Shown here: positions 1-6,124 of the stretch, piece after piece
Layout of the letters: each line of letters opens with the position of its first letter
How positions within the stretch are numbered: position 1 is the stretch's first letter
From: Anaerolineales bacterium
Lineage (GTDB): Bacteria > Chloroflexota > Anaerolineae > Anaerolineales > E44-bin32
Reading direction: 5' to 3'
DNA length: 13,625 bases
Assembly (NCBI GenBank): GCA_023250385.1
Contig: JAHFAU010000037.1
Coordinates: forward strand, 1 to 13,625
The notes under the pieces: model-generated
What the model saw: the letters and a program-made list of their open reading frames with translations, nothing else
The model's database searches: none
What the model was told of the DNA's origin: nothing
Position numbers and translations under genes: made by a program

Positions 1-1605
1 CACCGCTCCTTCGTGCAGCAGAATTGGTGCGGTGGCCCGGTCGACCTCCCCGATCACAATTGGGCGGCCCTCGCCGACCTCTTGGATGACTACGGTGGCG
101 TCCTCGCCCGTCCGCAGCGATGTCCGCTCCGCCGGATAGGAGTCGGCCATCCAGCGGTAGACGCCGTCGGATCGGTGCAGCACTCCCTCGTCGGCCAGAA
201 AGTCCAGCAACTCCCCCAGCTCCTGATAGGAACCGAACGACTCGCCGGCCTCAAAGGGCAGCTCGAAGGCCGCACAACGCAGATGGCGCAGCAGGATCGC
301 CAGGTTGTCCGGGTTGATCAGGCCGTGTTCCGGAGGATTCTCGAACAAGTAGCGCGGGTTGGCCGCCACGAACTGATCGAGCGGCGCGCCGGACGCCACC
401 AGCACTGCCGCCGATACCTCGCTCCGCCGGCCGGCGCGGCCGGCTTGCTGCCACAGGCTGGCGATCGTACCGGGATATCCGGCAATCACCGCCGCCCCAA
501 GCTGGCCGATGTCCACGCCGAGTTCCAACGCGTTGGTCGCCACGACCCCCCGCACGCTTCCGTCCCGCAGGCCCTTCTCGATTTCCCGACGCTCGAGCGG
601 GAGATAGCCTCCCCGGTAACCCCGGATCGTCCTCGGATCACCTCCGCTCCGTTCCACTCCATCCCGCACGTAACCCAAGAGCACTTCGGTTGTCAGCCGG
701 GAGCGGGCGAAGACTGCAGTCTGAACGCCGGCCCGCAAGAAACGATCCGCGATCCGAGTGGCCTCCAAGGTGTAGGCCCGGCGGATCCCAAGGGCCGGGT
801 CCACCACCGGCGGGTTGTAGAGGATGACGTGCTTTGCGGCCCGTGGCGATCCGTCCAGATCGGGTGGGATCAGACGCACGGGCAGCTCGATCAGTTTCTC
901 GGCCAGTTCCTTGGGGTTGGCGATCGTCGCCGAGGTCAGGGCGAACTTCGGATCGGATCCGTAGAAACGGCAGATCCGCTTGAGCCGCCGCAGCAGGTTG
1001 GCGACATTGGATCCGAACACTCCCCGGTACACGTGCAGCTCGTCGAGTACCACCCAGCGCAGGTTCTCAAACAGCGACGCCCACTGGGTATGGTGGGGGA
1101 GGATCCCCAGGTGCAACATGTCGGGATTGGTAATGAGCACTCGGGCCTGATCGCGGATCTCTCGCCGCTCGGCCGGGGGCGTGTCGCCGTCATAGGTCCG
1201 GACCGACACCTGCTCGACGGCCTGCGCAGCCTCCAGCAGTCCGGCCAGGGCTGCCGCCTGGTCCTGAGCCAGCGCCTTGGTGGGGAACAGGTAGAGCGCC
1301 CGTGCGTCAGGGTCGCCGAGCAGGGAGTGCAGAACCGGCAGGTTGTAGCACAGGGTCTTGCCAGAGGCGGTCCCGGTCACCACGACCAGGTTCTCCCCGG
1401 CCAAGGCGGCCTCGACCGCGGCGGCTTGATGGATAAAGGGGGGCGAGGTGTCCAAAGAGCGGAGCGCGCTGATTAGCCTGGGATCCAAGCCGGCCGGGAA
1501 GTCGGCATAGCGGGCCTCCCGGGCCGGGAGCCGCTCCCAGACCGTCACATTCTCCATAAAGGCCGGATCGCGGCCCAGCTCGTCGAGTACACTTGCAATA
1601 ACCAT
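1..1605 (-). CDS. DEAD/DEAH-box helicase, MrfA/YprA (Hrq1-like) family, 3' end beyond the window
   Basis: 535 residues are visible; the stop lies past the left edge. The frame has all expected superfamily 2 motifs: FIHQ (about 57-60, Q-like), TGTASGKT (77-84, Walker A), DELH (188-191, Walker B), TSAT (224-227), TNALELGVDIG (357-367, motif V) and QQAGRAGRR (386-394, motif VI). After the RecA2 lobe come HLRCAAFELPF and YPAERTSLRTG, which match the winged-helix and linker part of MrfA/YprA proteins. B. subtilis MrfA is about 750 residues, so the C-terminal cysteine-bearing DUF1998 part should lie outside. Members are 3'-5' DNA helicases; MrfA repairs mitomycin-type damage. The ATG at 1605 has no Shine-Dalgarno, but TATAAT ends 8 nt before it, suggesting a leaderless message. 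Family assignment is firm; the exact repair role is inferred. A 487-codon antisense frame here is a GC shadow. Confidence 0.93.
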   Translation of the reverse strand, partial: MVIASVLDELGRDPAFMENVTVWERLPAREARYADFPAGLDPRLISALRSLDTSPPFIHQAAAVEAALAGENLVVVTGTASGKTLCYNLPVLHSLLGDPDARALYLFPTKALAQDQAAALAGLLEAAQAVEQVSVRTYDGDTPPAERREIRDQARVLITNPDMLHLGILPHHTQWASLFENLRWVVLDELHVYRGVFGSNVANLLRRLKRICRFYGSDPKFALTSATIANPKELAEKLIELPVRLIPPDLDGSPRAAKHVILYNPPVVDPALGIRRAYTLEATRIADRFLRAGVQTAVFARSRLTTEVLLGYVRDGVERSGGDPRTIRGYRGGYLPLERREIEKGLRDGSVRGVVATNALELGVDIGQLGAAVIAGYPGTIASLWQQAGRAGRRSEVSAAVLVASGAPLDQFVAANPRYLFENPPEHGLINPDNLAILLRHLRCAAFELPFEAGESFGSYQELGELLDFLADEGVLHRSDGVYRWMADSYPAERTSLRTGEDATVVIQEVGEGRPIVIGEVDRATAPILLHEGAV

Positions 1606-1613
1606 GGCGGCGG

Positions 1614-1619
1614 ATTATA
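1614..1619 (-). promoter_or_regulatory. -10 element of the helicase gene, probably leaderless start
   Basis: A perfect TATAAT on the minus strand ends 8 nt before the ATG at 1605. Transcription would start about 6-7 nt downstream, essentially at the start codon. No good -35 hexamer is found 16-18 nt upstream; that place is occupied by a short inverted repeat (1630-1645). Confidence 0.5.
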
Positions 1620-1629
1620 ACTAGACGCC

Positions 1630-1645
1630 CTCAAGGCATATTGAG
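1630..1645. repeat. Short inverted repeat in the helicase promoter
   Basis: CTCAA-N6-TTGAG, perfect 5-bp arms, lying where the -35 region of the helicase promoter would be. It could be an operator. Five-bp arms are short enough to occur by chance, and the sequence matches no LexA box that I know. Confidence 0.3.
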
Positions 1646-1743
1646 CACTCTTGCCGGGTCGGGCGAACTGCCGCGGGACATTACGCTCAACTTACAATCC
1701 TCTGCCCTAGGACCCCGCGCCTATGCGCCGAGGTCGAGTCCGG

Positions 1744-1752
1744 TGATAGAGT
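1744..1752 (+). promoter_or_regulatory. Extended -10 promoter for the metallophosphoesterase gene
   Basis: TGATAGAGT reads as TGn followed by TAGAGT (consensus TGnTATAAT) and ends 24 nt before the ATG at 1777. The nonamer GGTGATAGA is repeated exactly at 11632-11640 upstream of the peptidase gene, at nearly the same distance from that gene's preferred ATG. Confidence 0.4.
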
Positions 1753-1776
1753 GACCTCGGCCGAGGCATCCGATCA

Positions 1777-2667
1777 ATGACCGATAGCGAACGTGTTACC
1801 TTGGGAAGGCTCCCCGAGTGGCTATCCACTTTCTTGCGCTCGGGCTGGTTGCCCACCATCCACCGCCGTCTCAGCCAGGTCTTGGAGACAGCCAAGACGA
1901 TTCCCTTTGACGACTCGTCGCGTTTTGTGTTCTTCAGCGACCTGCACCGGGGAGACGGCAGCCACTCGGACTCCTTTCTCCCGAACGCCGGGCTCTTTCT
2001 GAACGTCTTGTCCCACTACGAGCGCAACGGGTTCAGCTATGTCGAGGTAGGTGACGGCGACGAGTTATGGAAGGGCTGGCCCTTCGAGGCGATCCGCGAG
2101 GCCCACAAACGGGTGTTCGAACTCCTGCACCAACTGGACCTGGACCGGAGACTGCAGCTGATCATTGGTAACCATGACATGCGGCAGAAGACCGCCCGCA
2201 AGCAGATGGAGAAGGACGGCCTGCCGGTGCACGAGGGGATCGTGATGCGGCACGCCGAGACCGCCCAGCAGCTGTTTGTCGTCCACGGACATCAGGCCGA
2301 CATCACCAACGACCGGCTCGTTTTCCTGGCCCATCGGGCCGTACGCCTGAGCAAGCGACTGCGCGGCATGGTACGCCTGTGGAACGCTGGGCCTGGACGG
2401 GTGGACCAGATGGGCAAACTCGAGCAGCGAATCACCGACTGGATCAAGACCTACCAGGAGATCGTCATCTGCGGCCACACCCACCGCCCGGCATTCCCCA
2501 AAATCGGGGAAATCCCCTATTTCAATACCGGGAGTGGAGTCGTGCCTGGAATCCTGACCGGGCTCGAGCTTCGGCACGGCGCCCTGGTGCCGATCCGCTG
2601 GACGGAGGACCGCGCCAGACGCCCGGTCCGTGAGCTGGCCGGACCCCCTCGCAGAATCAACTGGTAG
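1777..2667 (+). CDS. Calcineurin-like metallophosphoesterase
   Basis: A 296-residue cytosolic protein with the ordered two-metal phosphoesterase motifs: SDLHRGD (D55, H57), VGDGDELW (D93 to E96), IIGNHD (N132, H133, D134), VVHGHQ (H170, H172) and CGHTHRP (H234, H236). These residues normally hold two Mn/Fe/Zn ions and cleave phosphomono- or diesters. The GDxxELW form resembles the LpxH and UDP-diacylglucosamine hydrolase branch (GDLFExW), but the 45-residue N-terminal extension and missing lipid-A context give no substrate. No signal peptide or membrane segment is seen. The start at 1777 has only a weak Shine-Dalgarno and follows an extended -10. The stop is one base from the stop of feoB on the other strand. 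The fold is certain; the substrate is unknown. Confidence 0.93.
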   Translation: MTDSERVTLGRLPEWLSTFLRSGWLPTIHRRLSQVLETAKTIPFDDSSRFVFFSDLHRGDGSHSDSFLPNAGLFLNVLSHYERNGFSYVEVGDGDELWKGWPFEAIREAHKRVFELLHQLDLDRRLQLIIGNHDMRQKTARKQMEKDGLPVHEGIVMRHAETAQQLFVVHGHQADITNDRLVFLAHRAVRLSKRLRGMVRLWNAGPGRVDQMGKLEQRITDWIKTYQEIVICGHTHRPAFPKIGEIPYFNTGSGVVPGILTGLELRHGALVPIRWTEDRARRPVRELAGPPRRINW

Positions 2668-2668
2668 C

Positions 2669-4693
2669 TCACGCAGCGACCAGCCGCCAGAGCTGAGCCA
2701 CCAAACCCGTCAGCAGCAGGCCAATCCCCAAGGGGAGCACCACGGATACCAGCGCCCAACGCTTGCTGCCGGTCTCCTTGTAGATTGTCGCGATTGTGGT
2801 GCTGCACGGATTGTGGAGCAGGCTGAGCAGCATGACGTTGATACCGGTGAGCAGGGTCCAACCGCCGGCCCGCAGGATTGCGAGCGTACCGGCGCCGGAC
2901 TCCAGTTGAAAGATCACACCTGCTCCCGCCCCGACGCCACTCAAGCCGCCCGCCAGCGCGGTGAGCATCAGGACCGTAGGGATCACGATCTCATTAGCTG
3001 GAATCGCCGCTGCAAAGGCCAACAGGATTACCCCGTTAAGACCTAACAGCAGGCCGACCGGATTCAACAGGTCGATCAGCCGCTCGGCAAGGCTCGCTCC
3101 GCTGATCTGCAGGTTGGCTACAATCCAGATCACCGCACCCGCCGGCAGCGCAAAGACGACCGCCCGCCAGAGCACGTAGACCGTCCGGTCGACGACGGAG
3201 CGATACAGAGTTTTCATAACCCGTGGCGGCCGGTAGGGCGGCAGTTCCAGGCTGAAAGCCGAGACTTCACCGCGCAGCACCGTGCGGGAGAGCCCCCACG
3301 ATGCGGCGAAGGTCAATGCCACCCCCAAGACCGCCACGGCCACCACTGCCAGTGCTGAGGCGGCGCCCGCCAACCGGGTCGGCACCAGGGCGCCGATGAA
3401 AATGGTGGCGATCAGAATCTGAGTGGGCCAGCGCCCGTTGCACAAGGCGAAGTTGTTGGTCAGGATAGCAATCAGCCGTTCGCGAGGGCTGTCGATGATA
3501 CGGGTCGAGATCACCCCGGCTGCATTGCAGCCAAAGCCCATCGCCATGGTCAGTGCCTGTTTGCCGTGGGCCCCCGCTTGCTTGAACAGACTATCCAGAT
3601 TGAAGGCAACCCGCGGCAGATAGCCGAAGTCCTCGAGCAAGGTGAAGAGCGGGAAGAAGATCGCCATCGGCGGGAGCATGACGCTGACGACCCAGGCGGT
3701 CGCCAGGTACATCCCGTCGATCAGCACTCCCCGCAGCCAGGCGGCCACCCCGAGATCCGCGGCGGCTTCCCGCAGCCAGGGATGCACGGTATCCAGCAAG
3801 AACGAGCCGAGCAGCCGCGACGGTACATTTGCCCCGGTGATGGTGACCCAGAATACGCCGGCAAGCAGGAGCAGCATGATCGGAAAGCCCCACACCCGGC
3901 TGGTCACGACCCGATCGATGGCCCGGTCGAGGTCAAAACGCGGCCGAGCGTCCGATTGGCGGACGGCCCTTGCCGCGATCCGGGCCGCCTCGACATAGGT
4001 TGCTTCGACACTCTGCGCACGCTGGTTGCCGTCAGTCCTCGGATCGATCCGCACGGCCGTCTCCATGTTCCCTTGGGACTCTGGACCGGCGATCCGCTGC
4101 GGTCGATGAACCAACTTCCCGCTGGCGACCTCGGCGATGGTCGCAATCAGCCGATCGAGTCCGGCCTCCGAGCGGGCCACGATTGGAACGACCGGCACTC
4201 CCAGGTCGCGGGCCAGCTGCCGGTCGTCGACGGACAGGCCATGCCGCCGAGCTTCGTCCATCAGATTGAGGCAGACCACCACCCGGCCGGTAATCTCCTG
4301 CACCTGCAGAACGAGGTTGAGATTGCGCTCCAAGCGGGTTGCATCAACGACGATGACGGTCACGTCCGGCTGGCCGGAGAGGATAAAGTCGCGGGCGATC
4401 TCCTCGTCTACGGTCGTAGCCAGAAGCGAATAAGTGCCCGGCAGGTCGACAAGCTTGTAGCGGTGGCCCCCGAACTCGTATCCGCCCTCTGCCTTGGCGA
4501 CCGTCTTGCCCGGCCAGTTGCCGGTGTGCTGTCGCAGACCGGTCAGCGCGTTGAAGACTGTGCTCTTGCCCGTGTTGGGGTTGCCTCCCAACGCCACCAG
4601 GTAATCCCATCGGTGCATGTCGACACCGAGCTTCGAAATATCAGTCGCCTGGTGGACCGGGCATTGCTCGCAGGCGCGGGGCCTAGGGCGCAT
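2669..4693 (-). CDS. feoB: Ferrous iron transport protein FeoB
   Basis: A 674-residue membrane GTPase for Fe(II) uptake. The N-terminal G domain has GGNPNTGKS (G1, about 36-44), TGNWPGKT (switch I, 57-64), DLPG (G3, 83-86) and NLMD (G4, 143-146), followed by a helical linker and two Gate-type membrane halves. The three conserved pore-region cysteines of FeoB are present in GFGCN, LCNGRWP and NPCST. Before the G domain is CEQCPVH, a CxxC found in one FeoB subfamily. I chose the ATG at 4693 because GGGAGGAGGGG lies just before it and the codon overlaps the end of feoA by 11 bp, which implies translational coupling. The frame is open 19 codons further upstream (to 4750), but those lie inside feoA. 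It converges on the phosphoesterase with one base between stops. Confidence 0.97.
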   Translation of the reverse strand: MRPRPRACEQCPVHQATDISKLGVDMHRWDYLVALGGNPNTGKSTVFNALTGLRQHTGNWPGKTVAKAEGGYEFGGHRYKLVDLPGTYSLLATTVDEEIARDFILSGQPDVTVIVVDATRLERNLNLVLQVQEITGRVVVCLNLMDEARRHGLSVDDRQLARDLGVPVVPIVARSEAGLDRLIATIAEVASGKLVHRPQRIAGPESQGNMETAVRIDPRTDGNQRAQSVEATYVEAARIAARAVRQSDARPRFDLDRAIDRVVTSRVWGFPIMLLLLAGVFWVTITGANVPSRLLGSFLLDTVHPWLREAAADLGVAAWLRGVLIDGMYLATAWVVSVMLPPMAIFFPLFTLLEDFGYLPRVAFNLDSLFKQAGAHGKQALTMAMGFGCNAAGVISTRIIDSPRERLIAILTNNFALCNGRWPTQILIATIFIGALVPTRLAGAASALAVVAVAVLGVALTFAASWGLSRTVLRGEVSAFSLELPPYRPPRVMKTLYRSVVDRTVYVLWRAVVFALPAGAVIWIVANLQISGASLAERLIDLLNPVGLLLGLNGVILLAFAAAIPANEIVIPTVLMLTALAGGLSGVGAGAGVIFQLESGAGTLAILRAGGWTLLTGINVMLLSLLHNPCSTTIATIYKETGSKRWALVSVVLPLGIGLLLTGLVAQLWRLVAA

Positions 4694-4982
4694 GAGCCCC
4701 CTCCTCCCGATCGATGAGGATGTGCGCCGCCTGTTCTCGCCGTAGGGCAATCAGCGCCCCTCGAATGCGATAGGCCACCGGATCCAAGCTTGGGCTGGCG
4801 AACTCAGCCTCGATCACAGTCCCTGGCAGAACCCCCAGGTCCTGCAAGCGGCGGCGTTCCATCTGACGGCAGCCTGGGGCAATACCCACGACTGCTCCGC
4901 GCTCGCCGACCCGCAGGTCGCTCAAGCGAGCCCGGGGGCCGGCCGCTTCTGTTCGCGGTCGAGGCTGGACAAGGAACTCCAT
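4683..4982 (-). CDS. feoA: Ferrous iron transport accessory protein FeoA
   Basis: A 99-residue protein with an SH3-like FeoA domain (about residues 18-92): LSDLRVGERGAVVGIAP, then RRRLQDLGVLPGTVIEAEF, then YRIRGALIALRREQAAHI, the usual FeoA pattern. FeoA is a small cytosolic partner of FeoB. The frame stays open upstream to a GTG at 5069, but I prefer the ATG at 4982 because GGAGG sits 6 nt before it and the extra 29 residues (SSRRRGRLDRAERR and neighbours) look like translated leader. The end overlaps feoB by 11 bp, so the two form one operon. The upstream 187 bp to the ZIP gene hold several inverted repeats, described separately, which suggest independent regulation. Confidence 0.93.
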   Translation of the reverse strand: MEFLVQPRPRTEAAGPRARLSDLRVGERGAVVGIAPGCRQMERRRLQDLGVLPGTVIEAEFASPSLDPVAYRIRGALIALRREQAAHILIDREEGAHAP

Positions 4983-4991
4983 TGTTTGCCT

Positions 4992-5004
4992 CCGCTCAGC
5001 GCGG
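4992..5004 (-). promoter_or_regulatory. Small hairpin touching the feoA ribosome binding site
   Basis: On the minus strand CCGC-GCTGA-GCGG forms a 4-bp stem with a 5-nt loop. Its 3' arm includes the first two bases of the GGAGG Shine-Dalgarno (4989-4993), so folding could limit access to it. The stem is short and the effect is inferred. Confidence 0.25.
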
Positions 5005-5015
5005 TCCAACCTGCC

Positions 5016-5042
5016 GCGACGCCTCGAGGATGCCTGCGTCGC
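5016..5042 (-). promoter_or_regulatory. Hairpin in the feoA upstream region or leader
   Basis: GCGACGC and GCGTCGC form a perfect 7-bp stem around a 13-nt loop, about 34-60 nt before the feoA ATG. If transcription starts above 5042 this is a leader structure. No U-run follows, so it is not an intrinsic terminator. It matches no riboswitch family I recognise. Confidence 0.35.
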
Positions 5043-5055
5043 TCCCGAAACGACA

Positions 5056-5069
5056 GTGACAAATGTCAC
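5056..5069. promoter_or_regulatory. CRP/FNR-shaped palindrome upstream of feoA
   Basis: GTGACAAATGTCAC is a perfect 6-2-6 palindrome. Its outer bases fit GTGA-N6-TCAC, the core of CRP-type sites, and GTGAC-N4-GTCAC is close to the TTGAC-N4-GTCAA form of Dnr/NnrR sites. It lies 74-87 nt before the feoA ATG. feo operons in several bacteria are under CRP or FNR control. The binding protein is inferred. Confidence 0.45.
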
Positions 5070-5093
5070 CGGTTTCGTCTAACCCAATAGATA

Positions 5094-5111
5094 ATTTAGG
5101 GGGATCTAAAT
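5094..5111. promoter_or_regulatory. Inverted repeat upstream of feoA, possible DtxR-family operator
   Basis: ATTTAG-GGGGAT-CTAAAT is a perfect 6-6-6 inverted repeat. The core TTTAGG...CTAAA resembles the TTAGGT/ACCTAA arms in front of the DtxR-type gene at 8623-8649, although the spacing differs (6 nt here, 2 nt there). Position and A+T richness fit a promoter operator for feoAB. Confidence 0.4.
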
Positions 5112-5169
5112 CAGACGGGGCTCGTGAGCGCCCTTACAGCCAGGCGAGCGCTTCGGAGCCGCAAACCGG

Positions 5170-5931
5170 CTAGACCACAAGCACGTTCTGCAGAACCATG
5201 AGGGCCAAGAAGCCCACCATGGCGGCCAAGGCGCTGGTGAGGCGCTGTCCCTCGCTGGACCGGCTCTCGGGGATCATCTCGCTCAACACCAAGAAAAACA
5301 TCGCTCCGGCGGCCAGGCCGAAGGCAAACGAAAGGACTGGCCGGAAAGCCTGCACCGCCAAGAAGGCTGGGATGGCTGCGATCGGCTGCGGCAGGCTGGA
5401 GAAGATCGCCCACCCCACGCACTTCCAGCCGCTCACGCCCTCGGCCCGCAGGGGCAGCGACACCGCCACCCCTTCCGGAATGTTGTGAACCGAAATGGCG
5501 ATCGTTATCAACACGGCCAGCGCGGCCTCCCCCGAACCATAGGCCACACCGATCGCCAAACCTTCTGGAAAACTGTGTATGAACATCGTCCCCAAGATCA
5601 GCGCGACCCGGGCACTTCCCTGTACCGAGGCGCCGGGAACCGGTAGGCCGCGCTCGTCGTGTTCGTGCCCGGAAATCAGGGTCGTGGCCAATCCAAAGAC
5701 CGCGGTGCCGGCGAGCACCCCGATCGCGACCGGAGTAATCCCCCCCTCGGCCACACCCGGGATAATCAAATTGAAGACCGAGGCCGACAGCATCATCCCG
5801 CCGGCGACGGCCCATCCGAGGCGGGCTACTTCGTCTGGGAAGCGGCGCACGAACACGAATGGCAGGCCGCCAAGCCCGGTCGCCAGCATGGTGATCGTGG
5901 CGGCAACAATTGCTTGAGGCAGCGTTAGCAT
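5170..5931 (-). CDS. ZIP-family divalent metal transporter
   Basis: A 253-residue membrane protein with about eight hydrophobic segments, typical for bacterial ZIP (ZupT/GufA-like) carriers that import Zn, Fe or Mn. The two signature helices are FIHSFPEGLAIG (TM4, H119 and E123) and VHNIPEGVAV (TM5, H149, N150, E153), which form the metal site. The TM3-TM4 loop has GHEHDERG (88-95), a likely metal-binding loop. TM4 has Ser120 where many members have Asn. The ATG at 5931 has only a weak ribosome site and sits within a TTAG-N7-CTAA repeat. The gene lies upstream of feoAB on the same strand with 187 bp between them, so the two may be co-regulated but probably have separate promoters. Metal selectivity cannot be read; iron is suggested by context. 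Confidence 0.93.
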   Translation of the reverse strand: MLTLPQAIVAATITMLATGLGGLPFVFVRRFPDEVARLGWAVAGGMMLSASVFNLIIPGVAEGGITPVAIGVLAGTAVFGLATTLISGHEHDERGLPVPGASVQGSARVALILGTMFIHSFPEGLAIGVAYGSGEAALAVLITIAISVHNIPEGVAVSLPLRAEGVSGWKCVGWAIFSSLPQPIAAIPAFLAVQAFRPVLSFAFGLAAGAMFFLVLSEMIPESRSSEGQRLTSALAAMVGFLALMVLQNVLVV

Positions 5932-5939
5932 TTCACTAA
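5925..5939. repeat. TTAG-N7-CTAA at the ZIP start codon
   Basis: TTAGCATTTCACTAA spans the ZIP start codon (5929-5931). The four-base arms share TTAG/CTAA with the candidate metalloregulator sites near feoA and the DtxR-type gene. Four-base arms alone are weak and could be chance. Confidence 0.2.
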
Positions 5940-6124
5940 GCGTCTTCGGCGCTCGGTCTCGGTCCGGCCCAAGTGGCTGACCACCCCAGCAGCACTATCC
6001 CCGAGCGGCGGTGGGTTGTCAAGTGCCGTTCCCCCGGGTAGCCGCAGGATACCTGTCTCGGCTGCAACTTGGCGGACACGACCTCGGGCTTGCCAGCGCG
6101 TCCGAGTTGCGGGATAGTTCGATC

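Noticed and set aside
13..1476. Long plus-strand open frame of 487 codons
   Set aside because: It is antisense to the helicase frame, which has all SF2 motifs. Its translation has no recognisable domain and a Gly/Arg/Gln-rich composition typical of a GC-rich shadow.
2065..2577. Minus-strand open frame of 170 codons
   Set aside because: Antisense to the phosphoesterase, whose five metal motifs are intact.
3566..4717. Plus-strand open frame of 383 codons
   Set aside because: Antisense to feoB, with no domain; a shadow of the GC-rich coding strand.
4983..5069. 29-residue N-terminal extension of FeoA from GTG 5069
   Set aside because: It has no FeoA homology, overlaps the palindrome and leader hairpins, and the internal ATG at 4982 has an excellent GGAGG site.
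5112..5169. Terminator between ZIP and feoA
   Set aside because: Partial stems (around CTCGTGAG) are interrupted and no T-run follows on the minus strand.
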